A DNA stretch of 64,000 nt, taken from Salipiger profundus (GTDB taxonomy: Bacteria; Pseudomonadota; Alphaproteobacteria; Rhodobacterales; Rhodobacteraceae). The notes under the pieces were generated by a model that was given only the letters and a program-made list of their open reading frames with translations, had not been told where the DNA came from and ran no database searches. This document shows positions 8,588-17,058 of this stretch, piece after piece (within the stretch, counting starts at the first letter, position 1; every line of letters begins with the position of its first letter). The stretch lies in the NCBI RefSeq assembly GCF_001969385.1, contig NZ_CP014796.1:2683501-2747500 (forward strand), in the 5' to 3' direction. The position numbers and the translations under genes were made by a program.

Positions 8588-8875
8588 GCATCGGATACCA
8601 CATCCACGACCTCGGGTCCGTCAATGATTAAGATCAAGCGTGCCACAGCGTCGATGCGGGGACTAAGCCACCGGCGCCTTCTGGCAAAGGCCACAGTTTC
8701 CTGGTGCACGGCTTCGACGACGCTGAAGGAGCCGCGCTTTTTCGCGGGCACTAACGCGTCCGGCGGCTTTACCGCGTTCGGCACGGCTACGATGTTGGGT
8801 GCCATCGCGTCCGGCGTCGGCGCGTCGTTGCTGGTCGTTAGCAACGCGCTGCGGTTTTGGAAGATGAGGGAAGAA
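8588..8875 (+). pseudogene. Possible remnant of a heavy-metal P-type ATPase C-terminus
   Basis: One plus-strand frame ends in AIASGVGASLLVVSNALRFW, which resembles the last helix of Zn/Cd P1B ATPases (pattern A-D-x-G-A-S-L-L-V-V-x-N-x-L-R). Upstream nucleotides (CTGAAGGAGCCGCGCTTTTT) resemble the preceding helix but are out of frame, as expected of a decayed gene. The frame could alternatively be a coincidental open reading frame. It lies beside the IS3 remnant in a stretch that otherwise looks like debris, and no catalytic motifs are present. Confidence 0.4.
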
Positions 8876-8933
8876 TCGTCTCCCCACAGCGGCGGTGCGG
8901 CTGTCTATGGCACCGGAAAGGTAGGGTTGGCAC

Positions 8934-9278
8934 ATGGTCATTGAACTGAAAGAGCCGGGGCGGGAGCCTGAACGGCGTCAGAAGGAAGCGAAAGAGAACG
9001 GAATGAACGCCAGAGGCGGAATGAGGTGCCCGGTCTGTGACGTGCCGCTGAGCATGTCGGAACGGCAGGGAGTCGAGGTAGACTTTTGCATGGAATGCCG
9101 TGGGGTCTGGCTGGACCGCGGCGAACTGGACAAGATCGTCGAGCGCAGCTCGCGCGAGTTCGCGGTCGGCAACGCCCCCGGATATGACAACACAATGCCC
9201 AGGGACTACGGCGGGCACGGCAGTCACAAGCAGCGCGGCTACCGTCGCAAGTCCTGGCTGCATGAATTGTTCGACTGA
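8934..9278 (+). CDS. zf-TFIIB-like zinc ribbon protein
   Basis: 114 residues with a TFIIB-type zinc ribbon: MRCPVCDVPLSMSERQGVEV, then DFCMECRGVWLDRGELDKI. The pairs CPVC and CMEC would bind one zinc. The C-terminus is basic and ends RRKSWLHELFD, a common ending for these small proteins. The ATG at 9004 would give a 91-residue form starting just before the ribbon; neither start has a strong ribosome site, so the N-terminal 23 residues are uncertain. The function of the family is unknown. It sits immediately upstream of the CtaG-like gene. Confidence 0.8.
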   Translation: MVIELKEPGREPERRQKEAKENGMNARGGMRCPVCDVPLSMSERQGVEVDFCMECRGVWLDRGELDKIVERSSREFAVGNAPGYDNTMPRDYGGHGSHKQRGYRRKSWLHELFD

Positions 9279-9325
9279 CCGCCGGAAGTGTTTCTGGCAG
9301 GATCTTCCCGGCGCGCGGCAGAGGG

Positions 9326-10252
9326 ATGAAAACCTCTGACGGAAGAACCGCCGCGGCCGTCAGCCGCGGCGACGTCCTGGCCCCGGGGCTTATCGCCGTC
9401 CTTGGCGCAGCCTTGTGGGCTGGCAGCACATTCGTGCCGACCAGCCTGCCATTCTTTCTGCCATACGAGTTCTCATGGCTCATTTACCTTGCCATCAGCG
9501 TGTCGGGATACTGGTTCCTCAGAGGGTTGCGCAGGATGCCGGCCGATGACCGGCCGCCGGTCTGGCGCCGAGCCGCGTTCTTCGCGGGTCTGGCGCTGCT
9601 CTGGACGGTGACGCAGACCCAGTTCGAATTTCTCGCGCAGAGGATGTTCTTCACCAACCGGCTTCAGCACGTCGCCATGCACCACGTCGGCGCGATGCTC
9701 GTCGCGCTTGGATGGGCCGGCCCCGCCATCCTGGCCGGCGGGCCGGACTGGCTGAGACGGATCGTCGGGAACCGATACCTGCGCTCGACGGTGTCCGTGG
9801 TGCAGCATCCGGCCGTCGCGGTGCTTCTCTTCGTTGGCCTGTTCTATTTCTGGCTGATACCGCCCGTGCACTTCCGCGCGATGCTGGATCCGGTCCTGTA
9901 TCAGGTGATGAACTGGTCGATGGTGGTCGACGGTATCCTGTTCTGGACGCTGGTGGTCGACCCCAGGCCCACAGGTGTCGCGCGGGTCAGCTACGGCGTT
10001 CGCGCCGCACTGGCGATCGGCGTCATGTTCCCGCAGATCGTTCTGGGCGCGCTCATCACCTTCGCGGAACGGGATCTTTTTCCGTATTACGCCTTCTGCG
10101 GCCGTTACTTTCCTTCGATCGGCGCGGTTGCCGATCAGCAGATAGGCGGAATCGTGATCTGGATCCCGCCGGCAATGATGAGCGTGATTGCTCTGCTGAT
10201 CGTCGTCAGAAACATGATGCGAGAACAGGACGCAAAGCATCTCAGCCGCTGA
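9326..10252 (+). CDS. Cytochrome c oxidase assembly factor, Caa3_CtaG family
   Basis: 308-residue polytopic membrane protein with about seven helices. It belongs to the CtaG (Bacillus-type, Caa3_CtaG) family linked to copper-centre assembly of terminal oxidases. Recognisable patterns are HVAMHHVGAMLVALGW, QHPAVAVLLFVGLFYFW and DQQIGGIVIWIPPAMM. It is not related to Cox11, which shares the name CtaG. Its 3' end overlaps the convergent Sco-like gene by 11 bases; a membrane copper-assembly factor beside a Sco protein is a sensible functional pair. A second, divergent paralogue lies at 19309-20322. The start is uncertain because GAGGG lies too close to the ATG. Confidence 0.87.
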   Translation: MKTSDGRTAAAVSRGDVLAPGLIAVLGAALWAGSTFVPTSLPFFLPYEFSWLIYLAISVSGYWFLRGLRRMPADDRPPVWRRAAFFAGLALLWTVTQTQFEFLAQRMFFTNRLQHVAMHHVGAMLVALGWAGPAILAGGPDWLRRIVGNRYLRSTVSVVQHPAVAVLLFVGLFYFWLIPPVHFRAMLDPVLYQVMNWSMVVDGILFWTLVVDPRPTGVARVSYGVRAALAIGVMFPQIVLGALITFAERDLFPYYAFCGRYFPSIGAVADQQIGGIVIWIPPAMMSVIALLIVVRNMMREQDAKHLSR

Positions 10253-10865
10253 GGAGACGTCTCAGATCGCGCGTGGCGGCGTCGATATCCGCATCGGTCG
10301 TGTCGAATTGCGGCCACATGACCCGTGCGGCGCCGGTGGCGTCGAAGATGTAGACCGATTTTCCGTGAGAGACGGCATAGTCGGGCTTGTCCGGACCCGG
10401 CCTGTCGACCCTGTACGTCACCTTCAGACGCCTCGCGAGGCGCGCGAGCTGATTGTCCGTTCCGCGCAGCCCCTGCGCCCGTGGCGTGAAGGCCGAAACA
10501 TAGTCCGCCATCGCGGGGAGCGTGTCCCGCAGGGGATCGACCGTGACGAAAAGCACGGTGATCGCCTCCGCATCGTCCCCGAGCCTGTCCAGGACGGCGC
10601 TCAGGTTTGCCAGCGTCATCGGGCATATGTCAGGGCAGAAGGTGAACCCGAAGAACATTGCGACAACCTGCCCGCGATAGTCCGCTTCGGTCACGGCCGC
10701 GCCGTCTCGGGCGCGGGTCATCGCAAAGGCCATCTCGGGCAACAGGCCGGTGACATCCTTGCCGTACCAGCCGCCATCGTCACAGGCCGACAGGGGCAAC
10801 AGTGCCCCGGCCAAGGCCAGGCGGAGGATGTCCCGGCGGGGCGCAAGCCGTTCAGAACGGGGCAT
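10242..10865 (-). CDS. Sco1/SenC-family copper chaperone (lipoprotein)
   Basis: Thioredoxin-fold copper metallochaperone for oxidase CuA assembly or periplasmic redox work, 207 residues. The ATG at 10865 gives a signal peptide with lipobox LSAC, so it is probably membrane-anchored. The copper-binding CPDIC lies in FFGFTFCPDICPMTLANLS, and the distal His in YAVSHGKSVYIFD. Its start lies 14 bases inside the upstream 51-residue membrane protein gene, implying coupling. It is one of three Sco paralogues on this island. Confidence 0.92.
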   Translation of the reverse strand: MPRSERLAPRRDILRLALAGALLPLSACDDGGWYGKDVTGLLPEMAFAMTRARDGAAVTEADYRGQVVAMFFGFTFCPDICPMTLANLSAVLDRLGDDAEAITVLFVTVDPLRDTLPAMADYVSAFTPRAQGLRGTDNQLARLARRLKVTYRVDRPGPDKPDYAVSHGKSVYIFDATGAARVMWPQFDTTDADIDAATRDLRRLLSG

Positions 10866-11007
10866 AGACGACAAAAAGCGCAACTGCGAACGCACCGCCC
10901 AGGAACAGGCAGCCGACGGCGGAGAGGATGAGGAGCATATTGCGGTTTTCACGTTTCTTCAGTGCGCGAAGTTGTTTTGCCGTGCCTGGGTTGGCGGCTT
11001 CGTTCAT
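10852..11007 (-). CDS. 51-residue single-pass membrane protein
   Basis: A short gene with start ATG at 11007 and stop at 10852-10854, preceded by GGAGG at good spacing. It encodes a 23-residue charged, cytoplasmic-looking N-terminus (AKQLRALKKRENRN) and one helix (MLLILSAVGCLFLGGAFAVA), ending YAPF. I do not recognise the family. It overlaps the start of the Sco-like gene by 14 bases in another frame, so the two are probably translationally coupled. It may be a small partner of Sco or the oxidase assembly machinery. Confidence 0.75.
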   Translation of the reverse strand: MNEAANPGTAKQLRALKKRENRNMLLILSAVGCLFLGGAFAVALFVVYAPF

Positions 11008-11062
11008 GCGGTCCTCCGGGACGGTTCTGATGTGCGTTCGGGACGCTGACCTTCAGGTGCCA

Positions 11063-13165
11063 TCATCGGTCAGCCGATCTCGGTTGCATTCCTAAATAGC
11101 TATCCAGAACAGATGGATAGACAGTAACGGCTGCCTCATCGAGGAGGCGGGCTTGAAGGCTCGCTGCGAGTTCGTCATGTCTCCTTTCGCGCAAAAGGTC
11201 TTCAATGTATGGCCGCGCTTCTTCGAGCGATACCGGCTGGGCTTCGGTGCGTTCCAGAACCTCGACGATGTAGAGACTGTCGCCGAGTTCGAAAGGCTTG
11301 CCGATCTCGCCCGGATCAAGTGCCATGACCGCCTGATGGAATGGGTGATCGAACATCTCTGACAGCGGGTCAGCACCCTCACCGACCCAGCTGCTCAGTT
11401 CTCCGCCCGTTCCCGCACTGTCGGAATCCTCGGAGTAGTCTCGCGCGACGATTGCGAATTCCTCGGCTTTGCCCAGGAAGCCGGGGACCAGCTTCGCGTA
11501 GGCTTCGTCCGCCCGTTCGCGCGCGCGAGCTTTTTCGTCCGCGGTACTGCCCAAACCGATGCGGACATAACGGACTCTGGCTTTTGGCGGGTAGGCAATC
11601 AGGTCGCTGTTTCGGCTATAGTAGTCCTGGATATCCGCGTCGCTCACCACGACCTGGTCGTCAACCTCTTCCTGCTCCATCATTTGTGCCATCAGTCGCA
11701 ACCTGGATTCGTCGGCCTGTGGGCGCGTCTTCACATCGAGAAGCTGATCGTAGGTGTCGCTGACCAGGAGCATTCTGTCGATCAGGTCGTCCGCGAGACG
11801 CTTCATACCGTCCGGGGCACTGTATTCGAGCCTTAACCCGCGGGGCAGTTCCCGGAACTCGTCGTAGAACTGCCCGAGGTTGTAACGCTCGCTCTTGATC
11901 GTGAACAGCGTCTTGTCGCCGTTCGCCGCGAACCAGGCCTCCTCCTTTCGCCGTGCGACGGCTTCGGCGACCTCCGCACGTACCTCGGAGAGCTCCCGTG
12001 ACCGGGCCGGCCTGGAATCGACGAGGCGCACGACATAAAACGCGTCTTCCGCTTGGAAGACGCTGGCGAGTTCGCCCGGCACCAGCGCGAATACGGCCGT
12101 CTCCCATTCAGGCGCCTCGGTGCCCTCCGCGACCTCGCGGCCCGACGCCATCCTGGTTCCCTCTTTGTCGGCAGAGGCTTCGCTGAATGTCGCTCCTCCG
12201 CGAATCCGCAAGAGGGCGTCGGCGGCTTTCTGGCGCGCCGCGTCCCCGAACGAGCCAATCGGAAACGCAAGTTCATCGACAATCACGCGCCGGGTCAGTT
12301 TGAAGCTGTCTCGGTTCTCATCGTAGTATCGTCGCAGTTCGTCGTCCGTGGGCGACGGCACTCGCAGAAGGTCGTAGTTCCTCGTGATAGAGGCGTTGGA
12401 CCTGAGGCGCTCGACATAGGACGCGACGTAGTCAGGTTCGCGCCGGGCCTTCAGCGTCCGGCTGATGCCTTCCCGCGCTTCCTCGAAGGTCTGGCCGGCA
12501 AGGGCGGCCCGGTTCGCATCATAATAGGCGCGAAGGTCGCTCTCGCTGACCGTGAGTTGTTCTTCATGGATCTGGTCGGACAATGCGGCAAGCGACAACT
12601 CTTCGTCGATGTGCTTCGCGGCATGACGGAACGATTCGTCGCCTTGCGGCTTTCGCTCGGCGGCCCATCGCAGGACGATCCGATCCGAGATCAGGTCCTC
12701 GACCACGCCGACGATGGCGTTCGGCGATCGCATCAACACATCGGCGTCCTCGCTTGACATCATCCTCATGTGCTCCGCGATGTCGTCCAGCGTGATCCTT
12801 CCCCCGTCGTATGTCGCGACCACATCCGGTGCCGGCGGATTGTCGGCCACCTGATCTCCGGATGCATAGTACCAGACCATCACGGTAACGGTGCCGATGG
12901 CCCCAACAAGTCCGCCCATCCGCCAGCGGCGTATCCCAGAGCCGCGCGATGGCCGGGTTTCGGGCGCGGGTCTGGCGCTGTCGCCGGGCGTGCCGCGGGT
13001 CGTTTCCCGATCCGCGCCGGCGTTGCCGTCAAGCGATGGCCGCGTGATTCCGGAACCGTGGGTTCCCGGTTCCTCCGAGGCGCTTTCTGCCTCCGGCTCC
13101 GAATCCGCCCGGCCGCGCAGGCTGGCGATCACGTCCTGCCAGTTTTGCTTCCAGCCCCCGGCCAT
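11063..13165 (-). CDS. Membrane-anchored peptidyl-prolyl isomerase with two parvulin-like domains
   Basis: 700 residues from ATG 13165, which lies just past the end of the upstream SPFH gene; a longer frame would run into that gene. A 75-residue cytoplasmic, Pro/Glu-rich segment is followed by one membrane helix (GLVGAIGTVTVMVWYYA). A SurA/PpiD-like periplasmic part starts at VVATYDGGRITLDDIAEHM. Two parvulin-type regions are visible: one around VIVDELAFPIG to AFYVVRLVDSRPA, and one around VRYVRIGLGS to SLYIVEVLERTEA. It resembles PpiD in topology but not closely in sequence. As the last gene of the SPFH operon it probably acts as a periplasmic folding factor with those proteins. Confidence 0.85.
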   Translation of the reverse strand: MAGGWKQNWQDVIASLRGRADSEPEAESASEEPGTHGSGITRPSLDGNAGADRETTRGTPGDSARPAPETRPSRGSGIRRWRMGGLVGAIGTVTVMVWYYASGDQVADNPPAPDVVATYDGGRITLDDIAEHMRMMSSEDADVLMRSPNAIVGVVEDLISDRIVLRWAAERKPQGDESFRHAAKHIDEELSLAALSDQIHEEQLTVSESDLRAYYDANRAALAGQTFEEAREGISRTLKARREPDYVASYVERLRSNASITRNYDLLRVPSPTDDELRRYYDENRDSFKLTRRVIVDELAFPIGSFGDAARQKAADALLRIRGGATFSEASADKEGTRMASGREVAEGTEAPEWETAVFALVPGELASVFQAEDAFYVVRLVDSRPARSRELSEVRAEVAEAVARRKEEAWFAANGDKTLFTIKSERYNLGQFYDEFRELPRGLRLEYSAPDGMKRLADDLIDRMLLVSDTYDQLLDVKTRPQADESRLRLMAQMMEQEEVDDQVVVSDADIQDYYSRNSDLIAYPPKARVRYVRIGLGSTADEKARARERADEAYAKLVPGFLGKAEEFAIVARDYSEDSDSAGTGGELSSWVGEGADPLSEMFDHPFHQAVMALDPGEIGKPFELGDSLYIVEVLERTEAQPVSLEEARPYIEDLLRERRHDELAASLQARLLDEAAVTVYPSVLDSYLGMQPRSADR

Positions 13166-13166
13166 G

Positions 13167-14297
13167 CTACCGAAGCCCAGTCGGCGAAAGGATCGGGCCA
13201 GAGGACTCCTCGCCGAAGAGCTTGAGGTTGAAGCGTCCTCCCCGTTCTGTATCAAGCGCATAGACTCGGACCCGGGGAAGGATCTTCTCGATGGTATCAA
13301 GAAACATGCGATACCGGGTCACGTCTTCGCCAAAGGAGACCGAGTTGCTGCGATATTCGGCCAGAAGATACTCGAAGGCCTGGGCCGCGCCGGTGGCAGA
13401 CGCCAGGACGCCGGACCTGTAGGCCTGCGCCTCGGCCGCCAGTCGCTGCGCCTCGCCACGGGCTTCGGGGATCAGGCTGTTCGCGTAACCGCGCGCTTCG
13501 TTTATCATCCTGGCCTTTTCTTCTCTGGCCGTGTTCACACCCGAAAAGGCATCGGCGACGTCCTGTGGCGGGAAGGCCTTCTGCAGGTCGATGCCCACGA
13601 TCGCCAGCCCGCTGCCGTAGGCATCGAGGCGCCGCTGGGCCTCGTCGCGGATCGACTGCTGAAGCGACTGGCGGCCGCTGGTGAGAAGCGCGTCCACGGG
13701 CAGTCCGGTCACGAGTTGCGTCACCGCGCCGCGAAGCGCGTCGCGCACGGTAAGATAGGGTGCATTGCCGATGTTCAGCAGATAGTCCGCCGGATCCCGA
13801 ACCTGATACTGCGCGATCACTTCGATATCCACGACATTGGTGTCGCCCGACAGCGCCTGAAGTTTCGACGGGGGCTCGGGGTGGCTGTGATCTTCCTCCT
13901 TCGCGTCGATGCCGACCTGTTCGCGGCGCACCGTGCTGACGTTGACGACATCCACACGGTCGACGGGCCAGGGCAGCCGATAGTGAAGCCCCGGCTGCAT
14001 ACGTGGTGCGACGACGGCGCCGAAACGCCGGACCACAGCGGCTTCTCCCGGTGCCACCGAGTAGACGCCCGTGGCGAGATAGACGGCCAGACCCGATGCG
14101 AGCAGACCCCAGACCAAATAGACCGGCCGGAAGTGGCCAAGCGCAACCCGCATGTCTGCGACGGGCGACTCGGCGCCGGTGGCAAGGCCGCGGGCTGCGT
14201 CCGCCGCGGCTTTCCGAACCCGTCGGGCGCGGCTCTTCCACCTGCCAGCCGGCCTGGGCGCTGAGTTGTCATGCGAGAGAGGGTTGTCGTCGCTCAT
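13167..14297 (-). CDS. HflK-like SPFH-domain membrane protein
   Basis: 376 residues. A basic cytoplasmic N-terminus precedes one helix (YLVWGLLASGLAVYLATG) and an SPFH/band-7 domain with YSVAPGEAAVVRRFGAVV, then GLHYRLPWPVDRVDVV. A long helical stretch follows (ARMINEARGYANSLIPEARG). In E. coli, HflK and HflC form a periplasmic cage around the FtsH protease. Here the gene overlaps the HflC-like gene (4 bases) and abuts the isomerase gene, so the set is translated together. It is a second HflK-type copy within the operon, distinct from the CDF fusion, and is unlikely to be the housekeeping hflK, which normally sits outside mobile elements. Confidence 0.88.
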   Translation of the reverse strand: MSDDNPLSHDNSAPRPAGRWKSRARRVRKAAADAARGLATGAESPVADMRVALGHFRPVYLVWGLLASGLAVYLATGVYSVAPGEAAVVRRFGAVVAPRMQPGLHYRLPWPVDRVDVVNVSTVRREQVGIDAKEEDHSHPEPPSKLQALSGDTNVVDIEVIAQYQVRDPADYLLNIGNAPYLTVRDALRGAVTQLVTGLPVDALLTSGRQSLQQSIRDEAQRRLDAYGSGLAIVGIDLQKAFPPQDVADAFSGVNTAREEKARMINEARGYANSLIPEARGEAQRLAAEAQAYRSGVLASATGAAQAFEYLLAEYRSNSVSFGEDVTRYRMFLDTIEKILPRVRVYALDTERGGRFNLKLFGEESSGPILSPTGLR

Positions 14298-15259
14298 GGC
14301 CGGACCCCCGGCACATTGATCCGGCCTGTATCCGCCTCGGCATCGGCAAGATTGCTCGAACCTGTGGAGGGGGGCGGTTGCAGCACGCTGCGCGGATCGA
14401 GATAGCGCAACAGTTCAGAGTCGGACGGCAGAATGAGGGTCGTGCCGTCGTCGATGAACTTGTCGTATGATTCGAGTGTCCGGGAAAACTGGTAGAACTC
14501 CTTGTCCTTGCCGAACGCCCCTGCGTAGATGGATACCGCATCCGCGTCGGCGCGGCCGCGCGTCTCGGTGGCGTCCTGGCTTGCCGCAGCCAGGATCGCT
14601 GCCTTCTCCGTATCGGCCTCCGCCCTGATCCGGGCTGCTTCCTCGGTCCCTTCGGAGCGAAACTGCCGCGCTATGGCTTCGCGCTCGGACCGCATCCTCT
14701 GGAATACGCTCGAAAGGTTAGCGGGCGGGAAGGTCAGTTCCTTGAGCTGCACGTCCGTTACGGTGAACCCGTAAGGCTCCGTCCGGGCCGCGGCGCGCTC
14801 GCGCACCGCCGCCAGGGTATCGGGAAGTTTGACGTTGGAGGTATCTACTGTAACGAGTTGACCCAGCTCGACCTGCCCCAGCGCCGCACCCAGTTCGGAG
14901 CGCACGATATCATTCAGCCGCAAGTCCGCGCCGCGCAAGTCGCGGACGTTCTTGACGAAGGCGAGCGCATCGGTCACGCGCCATGTCGCGTAGGCTTCCG
15001 CGACGATGTTCTTTTTGTCGCCGCTGAGAAACTCGGTTCGTGGCAGTGTGTAGACCTGTAACTGATTGCTGATCTTGACGACGCTCTGCACCGGATCGGG
15101 CAGCTTTGCATAAAGCCCGGGTTCGTTAATGATCCTCACGGGGTTGCCGAACTGGGTAACGATGGCATCCTCGGTGGTATCGACCTGAAAGTAGACCAGG
15201 CTGACGGCCAGGAACGCAAGCGCCAAAGCCCCGAAGCCAAGAAAGCGAAGGATTTTCAT
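14294..15259 (-). CDS. HflC-like SPFH-domain membrane protein
   Basis: 321 residues with an N-terminal helix (FLGFGALALAFLAVSLVYF) and an HflC-type SPFH domain beginning FQVDTTEDAIVTQFGNPV. It continues with GLYAKLPDPVQSVVKI and the RTEFLSGDKKNIVAEAYATW region. The later MRSEREAIARQFRSEGTEEA stretch is typical of HflC helices. It would pair with the adjacent HflK-like proteins to build a membrane ring facing the periplasm. It overlaps the downstream HflK-like gene by ATGA. The association with a CDF fusion and a PpiD-like protein suggests a specialised version rather than the housekeeping protease modulator. Confidence 0.9.
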   Translation of the reverse strand: MKILRFLGFGALALAFLAVSLVYFQVDTTEDAIVTQFGNPVRIINEPGLYAKLPDPVQSVVKISNQLQVYTLPRTEFLSGDKKNIVAEAYATWRVTDALAFVKNVRDLRGADLRLNDIVRSELGAALGQVELGQLVTVDTSNVKLPDTLAAVRERAAARTEPYGFTVTDVQLKELTFPPANLSSVFQRMRSEREAIARQFRSEGTEEAARIRAEADTEKAAILAAASQDATETRGRADADAVSIYAGAFGKDKEFYQFSRTLESYDKFIDDGTTLILPSDSELLRYLDPRSVLQPPPSTGSSNLADAEADTGRINVPGVRP

Positions 15260-15290
15260 TTTTGGGGTACCCCACGTGTTTTCTGATTGA

Positions 15291-16829
15291 TCAGGGCTGC
15301 AAGCGCCGGCTGGATGGCTGCGGGAGCCAGAGATCGGTTGTGTCCGGCGTGGTGGCCGGATCGACGATCAGTTTGCGAACGCCGTTCAGAGACCGCTCGA
15401 CAGCTTCCAGATACAGTCGCTGACGCGTGATCTCTGGTGCCTTCGAGTAAGCGGTCTGACGCGCAACGAAACTCGCGGCTTCCCCGGACGCCCGCGCGAG
15501 CCTCTCGGCTGCGTAGGCCTGCGCGGACTGACGCATTCGATCCGCATCGCCGCGGGCCACGGGCAACACTTCGTTTCGGTAGGCGGTCGCCTCGTTGACG
15601 AAAGTGTTGCGATCCTCGCGTGCGCTTGCAACATCGCGGAACGCCTCGGCGACTTCGCGCGGAGGCGCGCTCTCGAGGAGCTGTACGCCCGAGACGCGCA
15701 GCCCGCTTTCGTTCCGGTCAAGCGCGGCCTGCGCGGTGGCCATCGCTTTCTGCTCGATTTCGGTCTTGTCGACAGTCAGCAGCGCGTCCACGGATTCGCC
15801 GGCGACGACGCCGCGGAAAGCGGCGATCGACGTCTCCATCACCAACTCCTCGGGATCCGCGACATTGAGAAGATAGGCGGCAGGATCCTGTACCGTGTAA
15901 TGAACGCTTGCCCGCACCGAAATCAGGTTCTCGTCGCCGGTCAGCATCTGGGTTGGCGGTGTCTCGATCCGGCGCACCTGATCGGAGGCGACAACATCGA
16001 CGCGCTCGACAGGCGCTGGCCAACGGTAGTGCAGGCCGGGTCCGGTCCGGGCGACGACCGCGCCGAACCGTCGGACGACCGCCGTCTCGCCTGGCTGCAC
16101 GGTGTAAAAGCCGCTAACGAGAAACAGCCCCGCAATGAGAAAAGCACCGGCGGGAACGACCGCCCGAAGATTGACATGCTTCGGGGCGGTCACCCCGGTC
16201 TCGCCCTCCAGATCCAGGAGGCGCCGCTGTCGCAGAGCCGCGATGGCCGAGGCGGCGATCTGGAACCCCGACAGGAAGACCATCACGGCAACGATCGCCG
16301 CCGCCGCTAGATCGAGTTTCGACAACCCCAAAGCGGAGCCGGCCAGTCCAACGACGACAACGATGGAGGCATAAATGTCGACCTGAGAGTGGTAGCCGCT
16401 CGCGATCAGGGCCGGCGACCCCGTCTGGCGGCCAACGTAAAGTTTATAGCGGGCGATCACATAGGCCACTGCGACGGTGACGAGCGAGGCCAGCGTGATC
16501 GGGACCAGGTTCCGAAGTTCCGCGCTTGTCCCGGCCAGGACGTCGATAACGATCTCGATGCCGACATAGAAGATCGCTCCGGAAACGATCAGGGCTATGA
16601 GGTTTTCCAAGGCGCCTACGCCCTGCCGCACCGGATCAGAGCCGCGGATCCGGCGGCTGAGGTACAGCCCGGCAAGGACAAAAAGGCCGATAGCCAGGTC
16701 CGTCAGCGAATGCAGGGCGCTGGATCGCAAAGCAATGCTTCCGGATACGACCGAAAGCCAGAACTTGAACAAGATCAGCAGAACGTTGATCACGGCCGTG
16801 ATGAGTACTGTGCGTTCCTTGCGGTCCAT
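15291..16829 (-). CDS. Fusion of a CDF metal transporter with an HflK-like SPFH domain
   Basis: 512 residues from ATG 16829 (GAGAGAGG lies upstream; a GTG at 16886 would add 19 residues). Residues about 8-200 are a cation diffusion facilitator core of six helices. Both metal-site pairs of Zn/Cd transporters are intact: His40/Asp44 (LHSLTD) in helix 2 and His147/Asp151 (YHSQVD) in helix 5. The usual cytoplasmic CDF tail is absent. In its place a seventh helix (about 223-241) leads into an SPFH domain starting YTVQPGETAVVRRFGAVV. Six plus one helices put the SPFH part in the periplasm, exactly as in HflK. It heads the operon with HflC-like, HflK-like and isomerase genes. Confidence 0.88.
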   Translation of the reverse strand: MDRKERTVLITAVINVLLILFKFWLSVVSGSIALRSSALHSLTDLAIGLFVLAGLYLSRRIRGSDPVRQGVGALENLIALIVSGAIFYVGIEIVIDVLAGTSAELRNLVPITLASLVTVAVAYVIARYKLYVGRQTGSPALIASGYHSQVDIYASIVVVVGLAGSALGLSKLDLAAAAIVAVMVFLSGFQIAASAIAALRQRRLLDLEGETGVTAPKHVNLRAVVPAGAFLIAGLFLVSGFYTVQPGETAVVRRFGAVVARTGPGLHYRWPAPVERVDVVASDQVRRIETPPTQMLTGDENLISVRASVHYTVQDPAAYLLNVADPEELVMETSIAAFRGVVAGESVDALLTVDKTEIEQKAMATAQAALDRNESGLRVSGVQLLESAPPREVAEAFRDVASAREDRNTFVNEATAYRNEVLPVARGDADRMRQSAQAYAAERLARASGEAASFVARQTAYSKAPEITRQRLYLEAVERSLNGVRKLIVDPATTPDTTDLWLPQPSSRRLQP

Positions 16830-17058
16830 CGTTCGGAAGACCTCTCTCTCGTTTCCTTGACCGGCTTTGATAGACGAATGGCGCACTGAACATCGGTGAG
16901 GTTGCCATTCGCGCTGACAGTCCCTTTAGGAGAAGGTTGTTTCACTCCTTTGTCGCTAGGGTAGGATTTTCTGACGAACGTTATCGAACTGCCCAGTTGT
17001 AAAACCTTGACACATCTTTTTTCGGGACGCCTCGTCGTGTCGCGGGTATCAGGAGGTC
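16830..17058. promoter_or_regulatory. Divergent promoter region between the SPFH operon and the two-component system
   Basis: The region separates the CDF-SPFH fusion (minus strand) from the response regulator (plus strand). A TTGACA at 17007-17012 is a good -35 for the plus-strand genes, though no clear -10 follows at 17 bases. A ribosome site AGGAGG lies just before the ATG at 17059. The response regulator may bind here and control both directions; I could not define its repeats. Confidence 0.45.

Noticed and set aside
13167..15259. Reading the HflC/HflK-like genes as the housekeeping hflKC
   Set aside because: They lie within the element beside a CDF fusion and a PpiD-like gene, not in a typical chromosomal hflK-hflC-protease arrangement; symbols hflK/hflC were therefore not assigned.
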